Shown: positions 22,410 through 36,361 of the stretch, one piece after another | Numbering within the stretch: the stretch's first letter is position 1 | Layout: each line of letters starts with the position of its first letter | Assembly: GCF_009727055.1 (NCBI RefSeq) | Contig: NC_052352.1 | Coordinates: 26,603,322-26,667,321, forward strand | Source of the DNA: Benincasa hispida | Lineage: Eukaryota; Streptophyta; Magnoliopsida; Cucurbitales; Cucurbitaceae | Direction: 5' to 3' | Length of the DNA stretch: 64,000 bases | Made by a program: the position numbers and the translations under genes | The notes under the pieces: generated by a model | Database searches by the model: none | Told to the model about the DNA's origin: nothing | The model's input: the letters and a program-made list of their open reading frames with translations, nothing else

Positions 22410-25400
22410 ATGGATTTTGTACTTGCGAATTGCACGCATGCCGTTTCGTTTTCTGCAAAACAACGCAGCTTGAAAGGTAGGAGTTCGCTTGTGCGGGGAA
22501 GGAAGCAGAAGGTTTCTGTGATTCGAATTTCTAATTCTGCAGTTGAAGTCTCCCGTAGCAGTGCTGCAGCGAGTGGAAGAAGTGATGGTTCCGGTGAGAA
22601 AAAGGACTGGCAAGTGCCGAAATCTAGTACTGCCTTGGAGTTGCTAGATATCGAGCGTGGTGTTTGCATACCATTTCGCAAGTATTCTCCCGAGACAGTA
22701 CGAATTTTTTAACAGTACTTTGTAAGAACTGAATGTGTTCATTACTTTTGCGTATTCGTGTCTTTCTTGTGAATTAGGCTGGTTTTCAGGATCTTATTCT
22801 TTACTGCATGACTGATGTTATTTCGCGCCATTGTTATTATCTCTGTGAAAATCTTGTGGCGTGATATGATGATAACAATTTGTTAGCCTTCTTTTGCAAA
22901 ATTAGGTTGAAATTCATTAACATTGAATGTTTAGCATATGACGGCGTTGAAAAATAGTACTCAATTAAGCTTGTCATGTGTAAATGTTTGAATCTTATTT
23001 TAGGTGAGAAACAAGGTATTGGAATCCAGAGGAGCTGTCTTGTCTCTCATTTCTCGTGGTGTGGAGATAGTTTGGAATCTCGGATTATACTGGTCTATTT
23101 TGATGTATGACTACTTTGTCGGAAGGGATGAAGAGGTTGTCCCATTTCGTGCTCAGCAGCTTAGAAAACTCTTGTGTGATTTGGGACCTTCGTTTATTAA
23201 AGCTGGGCAGGTATGATGCTTTTAAATTATAGTGTATTTCTTGTCGACTTATGATTGTTTGCCTTTAATTGGTTCTGATCAAAATATCATTATCAATGGT
23301 TTTGTTTTGCTGAACGAAGTCTAAATCTGTTTTTATCGTAATTTTCTGCTATCGTGGTCTATCTGTTTCCTCCATTTACAACTTTTGCACCCTCCATAAC
23401 TCAAGAAAGTGAACAGGATACCCTGAATTTTGTCCACTGAATTGAAAGCCAATATTTTAAGCTCCGTTTGCAGCTTGATCAGGATTTTTCTTACATTCCC
23501 CCCCTCCGGAGTATCCATGTTTGAAAAAATTACAAGTTTACTTTGAGTAGCCTATATTTCAGAAGTGGAAGTCCTATTTGTCATGTGTTCTAGAAAAGAT
23601 ATGTGCTCTGTCAAGCATACATGCCTTTTCAACATCTCAGGGCCATCTTGATCTTTCTTCCATTTGACAGGTCCTTGCCAACAGACCCGATATTATTAGA
23701 GAAGATTATATGAATGAACTTTGCATTCTTCAAGACGATGTTCCACCTTTTCCTAATGAGGTAGAATGTTGTTTTTAGCAGTTGATAAATTTGAGACATC
23801 CTTATACACGATCTTGCACTTTTCTGATAATTTCATGTGGTTTGGTATTGCCTAGGTTGCGTTCAGTATCATAGAAGAAGAACTGGGTCGCCCCCTTGAA
23901 GCTGTTTTTAGCAAAATTTCGTCACGGACAATAGCAGCCGCAAGTTTGGGTCAAGTTTACCGAGCTACTCTACGAGACTCTGGCGAGGATGTTGCTATCA
24001 AGGTTTTTATGTTTTTTATGTAATTAACATTATTGTTTTCCTCACATTGTCAGGAAGTTCATACATTTTAGACTGTTCATTACTGTTTAGAAGACCTTAG
24101 CCTCAGTATTATTATATAATCTGTCTGCAGGTTCAAAGGCCTAAGATCGAGCCAATAATTTACCAGGATCTTTTTCTCTTTCGTACGCTTGCTTCTTTTT
24201 TAAATGGCATCAGTCTACAAAAACTTGGGTGTAATGCAGAGCTCATAGTTGATGAATTTGGTGAGAAGCTGTTGGAGGAGCTTGATTATACTTTGGTATG
24301 TATCTGAACTGTCCTCTAGCAAAGTCGTTTTGGACCACATTGTATTGAAGCAACCATGAATTGAAAGCATGCTCCTGGAAGGCAAAATTTTTGTCTCACT
24401 GTTTAATACTTCTTTTCTAATGCAGGAAGCCCGTAACCTTGAGGACTTTATTGAAAACTTCAAGAATGATCCCACTGTAAAAATTCCTCGTGTTTACAAA
24501 CAACTTTCTGGTTCACGGGTTTTGGTGATGGAATGGATTGATGGTATCCGCTGCACTGACCCACAGGTTTGATCGTTAATATGGTTTTTCTTGGTACATG
24601 ATACATTCGGGTACTTCTTGAAGTATTAACAATTTTCTCATACAAACCAGGCTATTAAGGATGCTGGCATTGATGTCGATGGATTTTTAACAGTTGGAGT
24701 TAGTGCAGCATTGCGGCAATTGCTAGAATTTGGGTTATTTCATGGCGATCCCCATCCCGGAAACATTTTTGCAATGCGTGATGGACGTATAGCATATGTG
24801 GATTTTGGAAATGTTGCTGTCCTCAGTCAGGTAAGTTTTCGTCCTTATGGAAAATTGAATCAAATATATTAATTTCTCCCTTTCTCTCATCTTTTTTGCG
24901 GTATTGCTTTTTCTATCCATCAGCAAAATAAACAAATCTTGATCGATGCTGTCGTGCATGCTGTAAATGAGGATTATGCTGAAATGGCAAATGATTTCAC
25001 TAGGCTCGGATTTCTGGCTCCTGGAACAGATGTTGCTCCTATCATTCCGGCATTAGAAGCAATTTGGCAAAATTCTGCTGGGAAAGGGTTATCTGATTTT
25101 AATTTCCGAAGTGTCACTGGTAACTTCCCTAGTATAGAACTTTTAAGTTCAACAAAATACCTATAAATCGAAGAATCACAACATAGAATTGCTATGATAT
25201 CTGCTTCATGTGTTCCAGGAAAGTTCAATCAATTGGTCTATAATTATCCTATCCGAATACCTGAGAGGTTTTCTCTTGTCATTCGATCTCTACTGACTCA
25301 AGAGGGAATTTGTTTTACTCTCAAGCCCAACTTCAAATTTCTTGAGGTGAAGTTATATTTTACATATTTATTAGTTCTATTTCAGGTGCACATGCTAGAA

Positions 25401-27446
25401 AATTCTTATGGTATTTTTCTTTGTTAGTAAAAGGATGAAAATTTCTACTTCTATGACATTACGTTTCATAGGGATAGGGCTAGTTGATAGGCAAACATCT
25501 TATCTCAGTAATGAACTCTGTATATACTATTTAGTAATTGAGTGTTTATGTTGGTTTTACTGGATGAACAATTTTTTTCTTCTTTCAAATTTTCTTTTCT
25601 TAAGGGGATTCTCTATCCGTTGGCAAATATCTTTAAACAACTAACGAATAGAAACAAATTCTTGTGTAATGCATCTACTTTTTACTTTGGAGAAAATCGA
25701 GGGGATTGAAAATGCTTGGGTATCAAGTGGCTATCAGATTTCACCAGGTTCAGTATTAATACTGCAATCCTTTTAACAGGAAATGAGAATTGTGAATAAA
25801 AGGGTGTATTGTTGTCGAGAAATTTATGGTTTTCCCCAATTAGCACGACCGTGTTAACTTTTTCTTTGAGGCCTGACACAGCTACTATGAAAAAAGCATT
25901 CTGATAAAGATTGGATTCACGAGGAAAACGTCTAGAGTAGTTCCAACGATTGAATTAAGTGCGCTCTTTCATTTTCTTTCGGTGCGTGGAGGGAGCTCTG
26001 AAGCAATTAATTTCATTAGTTGCTTGGTCAACAGTGCACTAGGTTTTGTGAAAGACCCTTAGATGCTCTTCTTTAGAAAGTTGGTGTATGTTTCAGAACA
26101 TTTGAGTGGTTGAAAGGGTCTTGATGGATTGATAGAATTGAATCTTTCTTTCGTTGCGGGGTGCCTTTACCAAAATACTTGAATACTCTTAAGCTACGGA
26201 TCATGTCTATAAATATATAGTGCTTAGACATAAGAGAATTAGTTTCTTTTCCACTTCACGAATTTTAATTTGTTGTCTCTATAAGAAAACAGTTATATTA
26301 AATTGAAAGCAACGACCTTACTTGAACATGTTCCGTTCTATAGGTTGTAGAACTGTGTTCTGGAGTTCCAAATTGAAAGCAATTATACACTTCTCAACGA
26401 CACCTTTACTTGCATTGCCTTATCCTTATATACTCCTTTCTCTTGTTAGGGATCTGATCTCAATCCTCGTGTTTACCATACATTTTTCTCTATTTGTTTT
26501 CTCAACAGGTTGCATATCCATATGTAGCAAAGCGTCTTTTGACAGATCCAAACCCTGCTTTACGGGAACGCCTCATTCAGGTTTGATCAACACTCCTGCT
26601 ACCTAAATTATTATAAGACATTTTCTACTTTTTCTCTCCGATGGAGCTATTTTCTACTTTTTCAATTATTGCGCAGAAGTTCCTTTATAGAAACTATTTT
26701 CTACTTTTTCTCTCCGATGGAGCTATCAACTATTGCGCAGAAGTTCCTTTATAATCCAAGTTCTTCCTTTCTCTTAGGTTTTATTCAAAGACGGAATGTT
26801 CCAATGGAAGCGTCTCGAAAATCTTATAGTGCTTGCTAAAGAGAACGTTGTTAAAATGAGCAGCAACCCAGCGTTGCAGAAGAAGGATCTGTCTGTATCA
26901 TTACACAGGCAGCTCTAGTATATGTTATTTCCAGCTATATACCATTAACTTGTTTCTTCTTGGACAACCTTTTCCAGGAAAGGTTCAAGACAAGTTGTGA
27001 ATAAACTTGACCTCAAAGATACGATCAAAGATGGAGCTCGCCTATTTCTCCTCGACGAAGGAATCCGTCGACAGCTGCTTCTTGCTTTAACTGAAGACTC
27101 GCAGCTTCACGTTCAAGAGGTCAGTAATCTCCTTCCATTCCCTTCGTGATTTGGTTCTACTGGTTTAGGATGTACTAAAATGCCATATTTTTTTTTATAG
27201 CTCGTGGACGTCTACAGATTACTCGAAGATCAGATAGACATACCATCAATGGCTTTGGAAGTAGCCCGAGGTAGACCTTTACAACCATTAATCATTCCAA
27301 ATCTTCACATTTAGACATCTAACTTATACGTGGTTGAAACTGAACATAACGTTTTTTCCCCACAACTGGGGCTGTCTGCAGATTTTCCAGCAGTCGTTCG
27401 GGACCTCATGTTGGCTTGGACCGAATCCGTTCTATCGGACAGATAA
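22410..27446 (+). CDS. ABC1K3: Chloroplast ABC1-family atypical kinase (ABC1K3-like), 14 exons
   Basis: Predicted 667 residues. Exons: 22410-22697, 23004-23210, 23671-23760, 23856-24002, 24131-24295, 24426-24566, 24651-24830, 24924-25119, 25219-25346, 26509-26580, 26778-26890, 26978-27119, 27201-27270, 27382-27446. All introns are GT-AG, and the frame closes at every junction. The first about 70 residues are Ser/Arg/Lys-rich and poor in acids, a likely plastid transit peptide. Family signatures: KxGQ (FIKAGQ, residues 160-165), Ala-rich loop (AAAS, 222-225), VAIK lysine (244), HGDPHPGN (377-384) and DFG (397-399). ABC1 kinases control prenyl-lipid (quinone, tocopherol) metabolism. Plastid members sit in plastoglobules and thylakoids. 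The close paralogue assignment is from memory of the family and is uncertain. The exon 11 donor (GTCTGT) is weak. Intron 9 is 1162 bp. Confidence 0.9.
26620..26752. repeat. Direct duplication in intron 10 of the kinase gene
   Basis: The stretch 26620-26688 (TTTTCTACTTTTTCTCTCC...GCAGAAGTTCCTTTATA) is repeated at 26696-26752 with a small internal deletion. It is intronic and probably a replication slip. Confidence 0.8.
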
Positions 27447-30126
27447 AGGATATATATATATAGGATATATATAGGCACGTATAGAAATACAATTTTAATT
27501 CATTTAGAAAGCCAGTACCGAACATCTTACATGTAGCTTTCTGCCATTTTACTAAATCTTTGAACAAGAGAACTTGTAAATTACAGGGAGGTAATGTATC
27601 TTTTTAGGCATATCATATATATGTATAGCAAACTGTTTTGAGTAGAGAGAGTTTCTTCTATCAGGAACCAAATTTTGCCATTTCTTTTGTAAGGAAAAAG
27701 GTGTATTTTTATTGTATAGCGAAATTGAAATGATATAAAATGGTGAATCTGGTTGTGATATTTGATGTACCAGTCAAGCTAGCTCGATCAGGATATTTGA
27801 TTGGACAGAAGAACAATAGATTGAACAAAGACGAAACAACTGAGAAGGAAAATTTGACATAAATATTGTTTTGAACAAAGGAACTCAAATCAAATCGATA
27901 CTAGAAACTAAACAAGAGATAGAATTCCATATTAAATAGATGACAAACAATTCCACATTGAATAGATGACAAACAATTCCACATTGAATAGATGACACAC
28001 CTACAATAAGACGCAAATCGGATTTCTAGTTCCATTCTCTAAGATGAATTAATGACTTGTACAATTCATAAAAGCACACATGAAAGACGAACGAAAAACA
28101 ATGATTTTGTCATTAAAAATGGCACAATCAATCACTTATAATAATTGTTCAAATTAGTATAAGGTTTATATTATTGCCTCTGAGATCATATGTTGTGATT
28201 CTTAACAAAAAAGAAAAGAAAAGAAAAGAAAAAGATGAGTATTGTAGTTATGACGTCAAGCTCATGGGTATACCAGGCCAAAACAAAAACAAGGCAAATG
28301 ATTGTCCGTTTGTTTCTGCTTCAGGACAATTGAAACACTGTTTTTTAGTAACCAGTAACTACGGCCGACGGCATCACTTATAGGAAGTAAAAGCTCAGAA
28401 CAACATGATGGAAGTGTCTTTTTCATGTGATTTACCCAATTTGTATTTCTAGGTTGACTTGATCAGAAATTCAGTCCCTGAATTTATTTGCTTTCAAAAT
28501 TATAAATAAAATTTAGTCCGATGCTTTTATCATGCCATTCAAATTCATATATAATAGATCAATTATCTTTTTTAGTCAAAAGATCTACTAGAGATAAAAT
28601 TGAAAGGACACTTTTAAAAGTTTACAAACCTCAAAATTCAAGGACTGAATTTATTATTTACTTGTCTTATATACAAATTTGAGTCTAATTCGAGTAAAAC
28701 TTAATAGAATAAAAGTAAAACTTGTTTGTTAGTCATACTTGAGCTTGTTACCATTTGATTTTCGATTTTTTTATTTTTAAAAACTAAGTTTATAAACATC
28801 ACCTCAACCTATTAATTCATGTTTTGTTTCCTACTGTCTACTAATGTTGTAAAAATCAAAATCAAAAGGAAAAGGAAAAAAAAAAAAAAAAAAAAAGAAA
28901 TTTAACAAAGAATTCAAAATTTTCTTCCACGAATGAAATTGGGGAGAAAAGCACCACTTGCAAAAGCTATATGGTAAAAACGAAATTATTATCCTATAGG
29001 TCTTGAATTTTTCTTTTTCAGTTTTCAACATCTAGATCCAGCTTAGATCTGAAATATGTTTACATAAAGTGAAAAACCAAATAGAAACAAACTTATCAAA
29101 ACCTAGTAATTTACGTTAATTTTTTTTATTTAAAAAAATACTTGAATTATAACTTGTCTATTATTAGAGTTTTACATGTGAAAAGACAAGTTTTTAAATT
29201 AAATATAAAAGCTACGAATACGTTTTTTTGTCTCTCTCTCTTTTTTCCCCCCACCTGACTATCTTAACGGGGGGAAATAGAAGCAAAAAATCATTACACA
29301 GCATTTCGGCCAGTACACCAAACTAGCATCAATTGCATCCATTCTAGTAAGAAAGCATTTCTTTAGAAGTTGACTTGTGTTTAAAGGGCAATATAATAAT
29401 ATCTTTCTCATTATAATTTTAACTTGATTCCCATCTAATCATTAATATCCAATGACACTGACCTCAGGCCACTCCCACATAAAGTGAAAATAACTCTGAA
29501 CTTTAAAGCTAAACATAAGCCATCATAATAGATTGAAGTTGGGAAAGAAAGCAAAAGAATTTCGGATTCAACATCGGAGTACAGAACAATATGAAAGCAA
29601 GAGCAATGTTTTAGAATATCGTACATGATAAGCACGGACTCGACGCCAATCAAGCATGTTGACAACCGTAAGCGGGATTGCAAGAATAAGACAGTGATAA
29701 ATGAAACAAAGGAACAAAATTTAGATCAGCTGTACACTAACTAAAGCATCAGTTATCATCAGTTTGGCGCCTTTCAATCCATTTTGACAATATAATGAGT
29801 AAGCAGAATACATCTTAGGACAACCCCATAAAAGAAACCAAACAAAAATAAAAGAAAGAAAGAAGCCAGCATAATGTAAGAACAAAAAGTTTAAACATTA
29901 CATAATGTAACATGAATTTGAGTACTTTTCTACGTCTAAATGGTTCGTCTATTTCCTTAACTCCGCCTCATTTTCAACACTGCCATAAATCATAAGAAAA
30001 CAGGAGAAAATATTTGTGAGACAGGAAGGAGAAGAAAATAGACCATGCTTAAAGATGTCCTGTTGAGTATTAAAACAGAGACAATACAAAAACAGTGCAG
30101 CTCATAGGAAAATGCATACCTAGTGG
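27447..30126. other. 3' flanks of two converging genes, no other gene seen
   Basis: The kinase 3' UTR probably covers 27447 to about 27750. The 3' UTR of the DUF1644 gene (- strand) probably lies between about 29400 and 30126. Between them: a 26-bp tandem repeat (27923-28000), an AAAAG microsatellite (28207-28232) and a 22-A run (28878-28899). The open frames at 28174 and 29435 match nothing I know. Confidence 0.55.
27923..28000. repeat. 26-bp tandem repeat, three copies
   Basis: Units starting AATTCCA(C/T)ATT at 27923, 27949 and 27975, nearly identical. Confidence 0.9.
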
Positions 30127-31302
30127 CTAGTTGTCGTAAAAGCGGGAGCGACGTCTCCTGGAACTAGGGATTGGTGAGGAAGATGAATTAATCAAGTTAG
30201 AACAAGAAACTCAAATATATCGGTATAATGACATCTAAGCTAAACTGTAAAACTTGTAGAGCTAAGAACTAGATGCAACAAAAAGAAGTCTCATCTAATT
30301 CATAAATGTTATAACGGTTCATTTTGTTTAGTTTTCAAGGTTAATTTCAGCCAAAACATGTCAAGAAGTTCCATGAAGCCCCACGAATAACTAGTTAAAC
30401 AGAGATACTTGAATAGAGCTCAAAGGAGATTTGAAGGGGAATGCATTTTCTCACCTCCTGTGGTTGGAACTACCTCTAGAAGAGACATTTGTACTCACAA
30501 GTTCATCGTCAATTTCTTCTACCCCGTACTCCGCAAATTCTACTGAGGCCACAGAACTATCGTCTGAATTTGACAAGTCATTACTCGAACGACGTTGTCC
30601 CCTTCTTGTATCACCAATTCTTGACCTCCTTCGATTTCTTGAGTTCCTAAAATTATCGAACACTTGATACAAGATACAAGAGGTCCACCAATTGCCATCA
30701 TCCCCGGGGAAATCCTCAAACTCGTCTCCACTTTCATCATCTCCATATTCAATCACGTAGTCTCCAAACACCACCCCACGTGGAACTTCTGAGTGAATGG
30801 TACTTAAGACATCGATGATTTCAGAGGACTGCTGAAAATTTTCCCAATCAAGTTGTCGAGCTGGATCGATTTTTGAAGGACGAGCATGAGGATGTTCCAA
30901 CTGAGCATGTTGTTGTAATTCCAAATATGTGCCCATAAATCTACATTGTTCTTCCTCACAATAACGCTTCTTTTCATCCAAATGTATGCGGGCCTCATCA
31001 ACCACCTTCCATCCACTAACATCTCCTCTACACAAAGGACAACATAATTTGCAATCATCTTCTGGTGCAACTGGTTCTGTGTTTAGTGGAGAAACTACAT
31101 CAGACGTTGATGGGGGAGTAGTGTTATGTGCATTTTTAAAACGATCGAGACAATTCGAGTGTAAATGGTCCGTGTCACACACAAAGGGGCGGCATCCTTT
31201 GTTATATGATGCACATTGCAGAAGTACAGCATTATGGGGAAAATCCAAGCATATCGAACAAATCACATCATCCCAATTAGAACCAAACTGATTACTATCC
31301 AT
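30127..31302 (-). CDS. DUF1644 zinc-finger protein
   Basis: Predicted 292 residues from coding exons 31302-30455 and 30157-30127. Near the amino end, CSICLDFPHNAVLLQC, then CRPFVCDTDHLHSNCLDRF, then CKLCCPLCRGDVSGWKVVDEAR form the Cys/His-rich DUF1644 domain, followed by a C2H2-like YCEEEQCRFMGTYLELQQHAQLEH. A conserved HARPSKIDPARQLDW motif and an acidic stretch (YGDDESGDEFEDFPGDD) come next. The tail is basic and Ser-rich (RNRRRSR). The last exon is only 31 bases and encodes most of the final RRRSRFYDN, which resembles the family's usual end. DUF1644 proteins are plant-specific. Some rice members are reported in cytoplasmic granules and stress responses, so a stress-related RNA role is possible but is not shown by this sequence. 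Confidence 0.9.
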
Positions 31303-32546
31303 GAAAGAGATGGGAAGTTTAGCTCACTTTCATAGAAAAACTCAGTGAACGAGTAGGAACTATGAGCACCTCAGTTGAATCTAAAATATTAATCAAAGAA
31401 CCAGAATCTAATCACTGATCAACCAGGCCCAAAATGATACTGTGCGAAGACAAAATAATACACCGAACACATTTAGAAGGCTAATCCTTGAACCATCATA
31501 ATTATCTGCACATCTGGACATAACAACAAAACTTGAATTAGGTAACAATCACTAAATGAGATTCCGGATAAGAATCATGCAACCAAGAATTTTAATTCTA
31601 CACTCTCGGTACGAAAACTTCAAATGAACCAAACTTTCCAAAATTACGGAACATAAATTCTTACAAATAGCAACACGACTTTCTACTTTGATTTCCCCAA
31701 AAACGTGATCCTTTATATTCCCTAGAACTCCTTATCCAAAATTATACCGAACGTAAATTCTTACTAATAACTTCTGCTTAGATTTCTCGATTAACAAGAT
31801 CTTTCATCTTCCTTTCAACTCTTCATGTTCTACACCACTGGAATAAGAGTAAAGACCCAACCAGCAATCAGATTCCAAATTTCCATTTGTTCCATTCAGT
31901 CCAAGTCTTTAGCAGACAAAAATCCAGGCAGAAACCACTGATTTTATCACATACCCATCTTCTAAAAAGAATAATATCAAATGACATTTATATTTGATCT
32001 TAACAGAGAAACAGAGAAAGAAAGTTAAAAGAATCCAAAAGTCAAGACTGTATAATATCATGGCCACCTACCAAGGTTGAAAAGGCCATCTCAACAAAAT
32101 CATAGTCAATGGCTGAGAAAAAAACAAGCAAAAACAAAAACCCGGTCCAAAAATGATTTGTTCAATGGGATTACTCAATCACCAACAAACCTATTGGTTC
32201 GCAAACTCGACAATTAAAAGCAAAATGGTTTTCTGAAGATCAGTACAAGAAATTTGGCGACGAAGTCAAAGAAACAAACACACACAAATTACCAAGCGAA
32301 AACATAAGAACAAAGAATCAAAGAACAATAAGTTCAGATAAAGCAAGAACAACACAAATCCAATCCAAATCACCTGAAAAAAAGAGCAAAATTTCTCAAA
32401 AAAACATGGAAAACCCAGATGGAGATGAGACCTGAAAAAAGAGAGGCGGAGACTTTTCACGCAAGAGAAGAGAGTATCTGCAACTTGAGCCTGGAAAAAG
32501 GGTGCGAGTAGTCAGAAGGGTGGGGAGGCATGTTCCTCTTTATATA
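31303..32546 (-). promoter_or_regulatory. 5' UTR (probably intron-bearing) and core promoter of the DUF1644 gene
   Basis: No protein frame fits upstream of the start at 31302. A TATA box TATATAAAG reads on the - strand at 32538-32546, about 1.2 kb upstream of the ATG. A CAG|GTGATT donor-like site lies near 32375 (- strand). The simplest reading is a short non-coding first exon at about 32510-32376 and a long 5' UTR intron. Transcript data would be needed to place it exactly. Confidence 0.5.
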
Positions 32547-34140
32547 TTTCTTTTTCTTTTTTAACCAATTAAATTTATTAATTAATAATTATTTTAAATG
32601 ACAATCGACTCATTTCAGTATATTTGAAAATAATCTATTAAAATATTAATTTCATTCCTAAATTTTGAAATTCCTTCCAACTTTGATTTTTATACTTTTA
32701 AATGTTTAATTTTAATTATTATATGTTCGATATTTAAGGATAAATTATAAAAATACCTTTAAAATATTGTAATAGTTGTAATTATATTCTCAAAGCTTCA
32801 ATTGTGTGAAAGTTAAAGATTTTTGTAGAAGTGTTAAAATTAAACTCTCAAACTTACACAATAGTAGAAATTATAGTAACTGTATGAATTTGACGGTTCA
32901 TTTTTTTTTATCATCTAAGATCCAATTTTTATAACAATTATAAATTTAAGTGTCTAATTTTAATAAGAGTTTAATTTTTACCGTTGAAAGTTTGAATTGT
33001 AATTACATGTATCATCCGCTTAATAGTTTTTACAAATTACCCTAGATTTAATATATACTGATTATTTATTGTTGATCCATTCTTTTAAAAAAATATCCAT
33101 ATTGTATTTGCATGTATGAAAATTATTACATTATCATTATTATTTAACTAGTTTTAAAAAATAGCTTTAATGGAGTAATTTTAAAATTTATTAAAAATAT
33201 AATAACTAAAATTAAATGAAATGGAAAATATTAAAATAATATTTTAACATAAAAAATATTATTTGAGAGAAAAAATAAATTTGCCGTTCCAATGCAGAGT
33301 CCGTATTGCTTTCAGACAATCGCTATTGCGAGCTGACGTGGATAGTTGTCATTATTGTAGAGAGTTTGTTTTGTTTATTTATTTATTTTTTTTATCTTTC
33401 ATGATTTCTTGTGGACTCAAATTAATTTTCTTTTTATAAATAAAATAATCGGAGAATAAAGCGACACCGTCGTAACCTTTATTATTAAATAAATAAAATC
33501 TGACGTCTCAATATTTTGCAAGAAATATAGAATAATATTATTATTCAGTTATTTGTCTATGTTTTATATTTAATGAAGAGAGCTGTGTTTCAAAAAAAAA
33601 AAAAAGAAAGAAAGAAATCAATGAAGAGAGCTTTGTTGAGAGAAGAGAGAAGAGAGCTTTGCAGTAAGACGCAAAACGTATTCTCATTCACCCTACGCTT
33701 TCCTAAAGTAATTAAATTAGACTATCGGTTAGTTTTTCATAACTATTTTTCATTTACGTCACCTCATCGTAATAAAAATTAGTGTAATCTAATGAAATTT
33801 ATTTGATTCATCAATTATAAAAAATAACAAATATAATTAGTTTTTTATCGCATTTACTTAAAATTATAAATTTTCTCACATTTATTGTTGTTGTTAGGGT
33901 CATAGTAAATATATCGAAATTCATACTTTTTCCTCTAGAACAATAATAATAATAACAATAATGGTAATCGTAACGATAATGATAATGATAAACATAATTT
34001 TCAGACCCAATTGGATTTAGCACGCTCCACGCATTAATAGGTTTGCATTTTTTATTACAAATTTGGAAGTGGACCCCTATCAGATGCAAAATACAAGTGA
34101 ATAAAACCAAAGGTAATCAAATGGGTCAACTTTTCACATT

Positions 34141-34225
34141 ATTATTGATTTATTATTTTTTTACTAGAGTAAACGTGGCCTATTATTATTGATTTATTAT
34201 TTTTTCACTAGAGTAAACGTGGCCT
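34141..34225. repeat. 41-bp direct duplication
   Basis: 34141-34181 and 34185-34225 differ at a single base (T/C before ACTAGAG). Confidence 0.9.
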
Positions 34226-35609
34226 TACTTCTATTTAAAATTCTTAAATAAAAGTTTACTTGATCTAAAATTCTAATAAAGTAGCAAACACAAAAAAAGG
34301 AGTTAGTATTTGGATTCATCCCTTATCACACTCATTTCCATGCATTTTATTCAATCATAAAGTAAATATATATATATATATATATAAAAAGAGAGATATA
34401 GGTAATAATTTGTGAATGGAAACTTGAATGACCAATATAAAAATGGGTGCAGTTCGGGATGCATCTAATTAATATTAAAAAATCCATAAAGAAGAGAAAA
34501 ACAAATGAAAAGAAAAGATGTGAAAATCAATCACATTAATAGAGTTAATACTATCCACTTGAATGTCTTTGGTCCATGGAATTGGGAAGTCAGCATTGGA
34601 AAGTAGGAGTATTGAACTCCACTCCTTGTTTGGTCCAAGGAGTAGATGAGTCTCACTACTAAAAAAACATTAATTTTATATCTTATCAACTTCTTACATT
34701 ATGGACTAAAATTTCACAATTTCCTATACTTCAGTACTTCTTATTCTTCGCTATTTTATTCCTCACCTCAAATATCCCCTTTGATATCAACATTTATCCC
34801 TACATTACATTATTTTTGTCGTTAAGAGGTTGTCTTCCTAGTTCCTCTACAAGCATGAAAAATCGTGCATTATTCAATTTTTTTTTTTAAAAAAAAAATA
34901 TGAACAAAGGTTCTAAATTGAAAAAGAGTTTAAAACAAGCCTTTTGAAAAGCATGCATTAATTGTTTGAGAATGAATTTTAATAGAGAGTTTAAATTGAA
35001 TAGATGGAAATTTAGAATTTTAACTGTCATAATTATACATGTACATGGTTAAGACTATATTTCATGTACAGTACCTTTTACAATGTAAAATAATTAAATC
35101 GTGACTGTGATTTTTAAAAATGAAAATTTGGGTTTGTTCTCTTATAAAATTGTAGAAGTTTTATGTTTATGGAAGAAGTATTTGAATTCACACGTTAATT
35201 CAAGTAAATTTATTTATAAAAAAAACCAAGAGTTTTATTTTTTTAATTTTCAAAATTTGTTTTAGATTTTAAAAATATTTGTTAGGTAGATAAGAAAAAT
35301 AAATAAGTTTATAGGGACAAATAATAATTACAATCTATATTTTTAAAAGCAAAAAATCGAAATAGTTATCCAATTTAATATAATTTAAGTTATTCCTTTT
35401 AATAAATCTGTGATTTTAATTTTTCTATTGTATTATAATATTTATGATTCATTTGCATGTGGAACTCCATTGCTCAATATCCAATTGGATAAACAAAAAG
35501 GTACAATTTCTAAAAGCAAAACTTACATTATATGAAATGTCCTTTATGACCCTAACCAAATTAACACATATCACATCATCATAATTCGTAACTCATATTG
35601 TACTTCTAA

Positions 35610-35690
35610 TAATTGAAAATTGGTCAATTGGTAAAAACGAGTGATGTGAAACTATGTAAAGCAGTTTATAAATTGACCAATTTTCAATTA
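35610..35690. repeat. Perfect 20-bp inverted repeat with 41-base loop
   Basis: Arm TAATTGAAAATTGGTCAATT at 35610-35629 is exactly reverse-complementary to 35671-35690. A TA microsatellite follows. It could be a MITE remnant or a foldback transcript precursor. Confidence 0.85.
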
Positions 35691-36361
35691 TATATATATA
35701 TATAGCTTTTTCAATTTTAGTTTGTGCATTTATGAACAAATAATAAACATTCGAAAATATACAAATTAAAATTTAACAATTTTTAATGTAGAATAATTAA
35801 TATATTCGTAAATAAGTTTGTTTATTTTTATATATTTGAAAAACAATTCAAAATCAATGAGTAATAAATAAATTCAACAAGTTATTAAGACATTTGAACT
35901 AAATGAAAAGAAAAAGGTTTCTTTTTAAGTGAAGGAAAAAACATAAACTAACTGATTAAGAGCCGGTCTGAGCCTTATTTTTATTGTTGTACAAATACAA
36001 ATTTTAGTTATATTCTTAATGTTTTGATGACGATTTTAGTTTTAGTTTTCTTTTTTAATTTATTAATTATAGGTTTACGATGGATAAATAAACACTTAAT
36101 CAAGTTTTAAAAACAAATCATACATTTTCAAAAACTAACTTTTAATTTTAAAAACATGGCTTAGTTTTTGAAAACTGAAAAGACCATAGAAAACAAAACA
36201 TAAAAATTTATAGATGAAAGTAGTATTTATAAGTTTAATTTTCAAAAACCAATTTGTTATCCCATGAAAATAAATATTTAAATTTGTTCAATTTTAAACT
36301 CTAAACTTTAAAGATGGTATTTTAGTTTCCAAAATTATCAAGATATTAGTTTCAAGCCAAA

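Noticed and set aside
22367..22681. Two - strand frames opposite kinase exon 1
   Set aside because: They are shadows of the coding exon, with no independent evidence.
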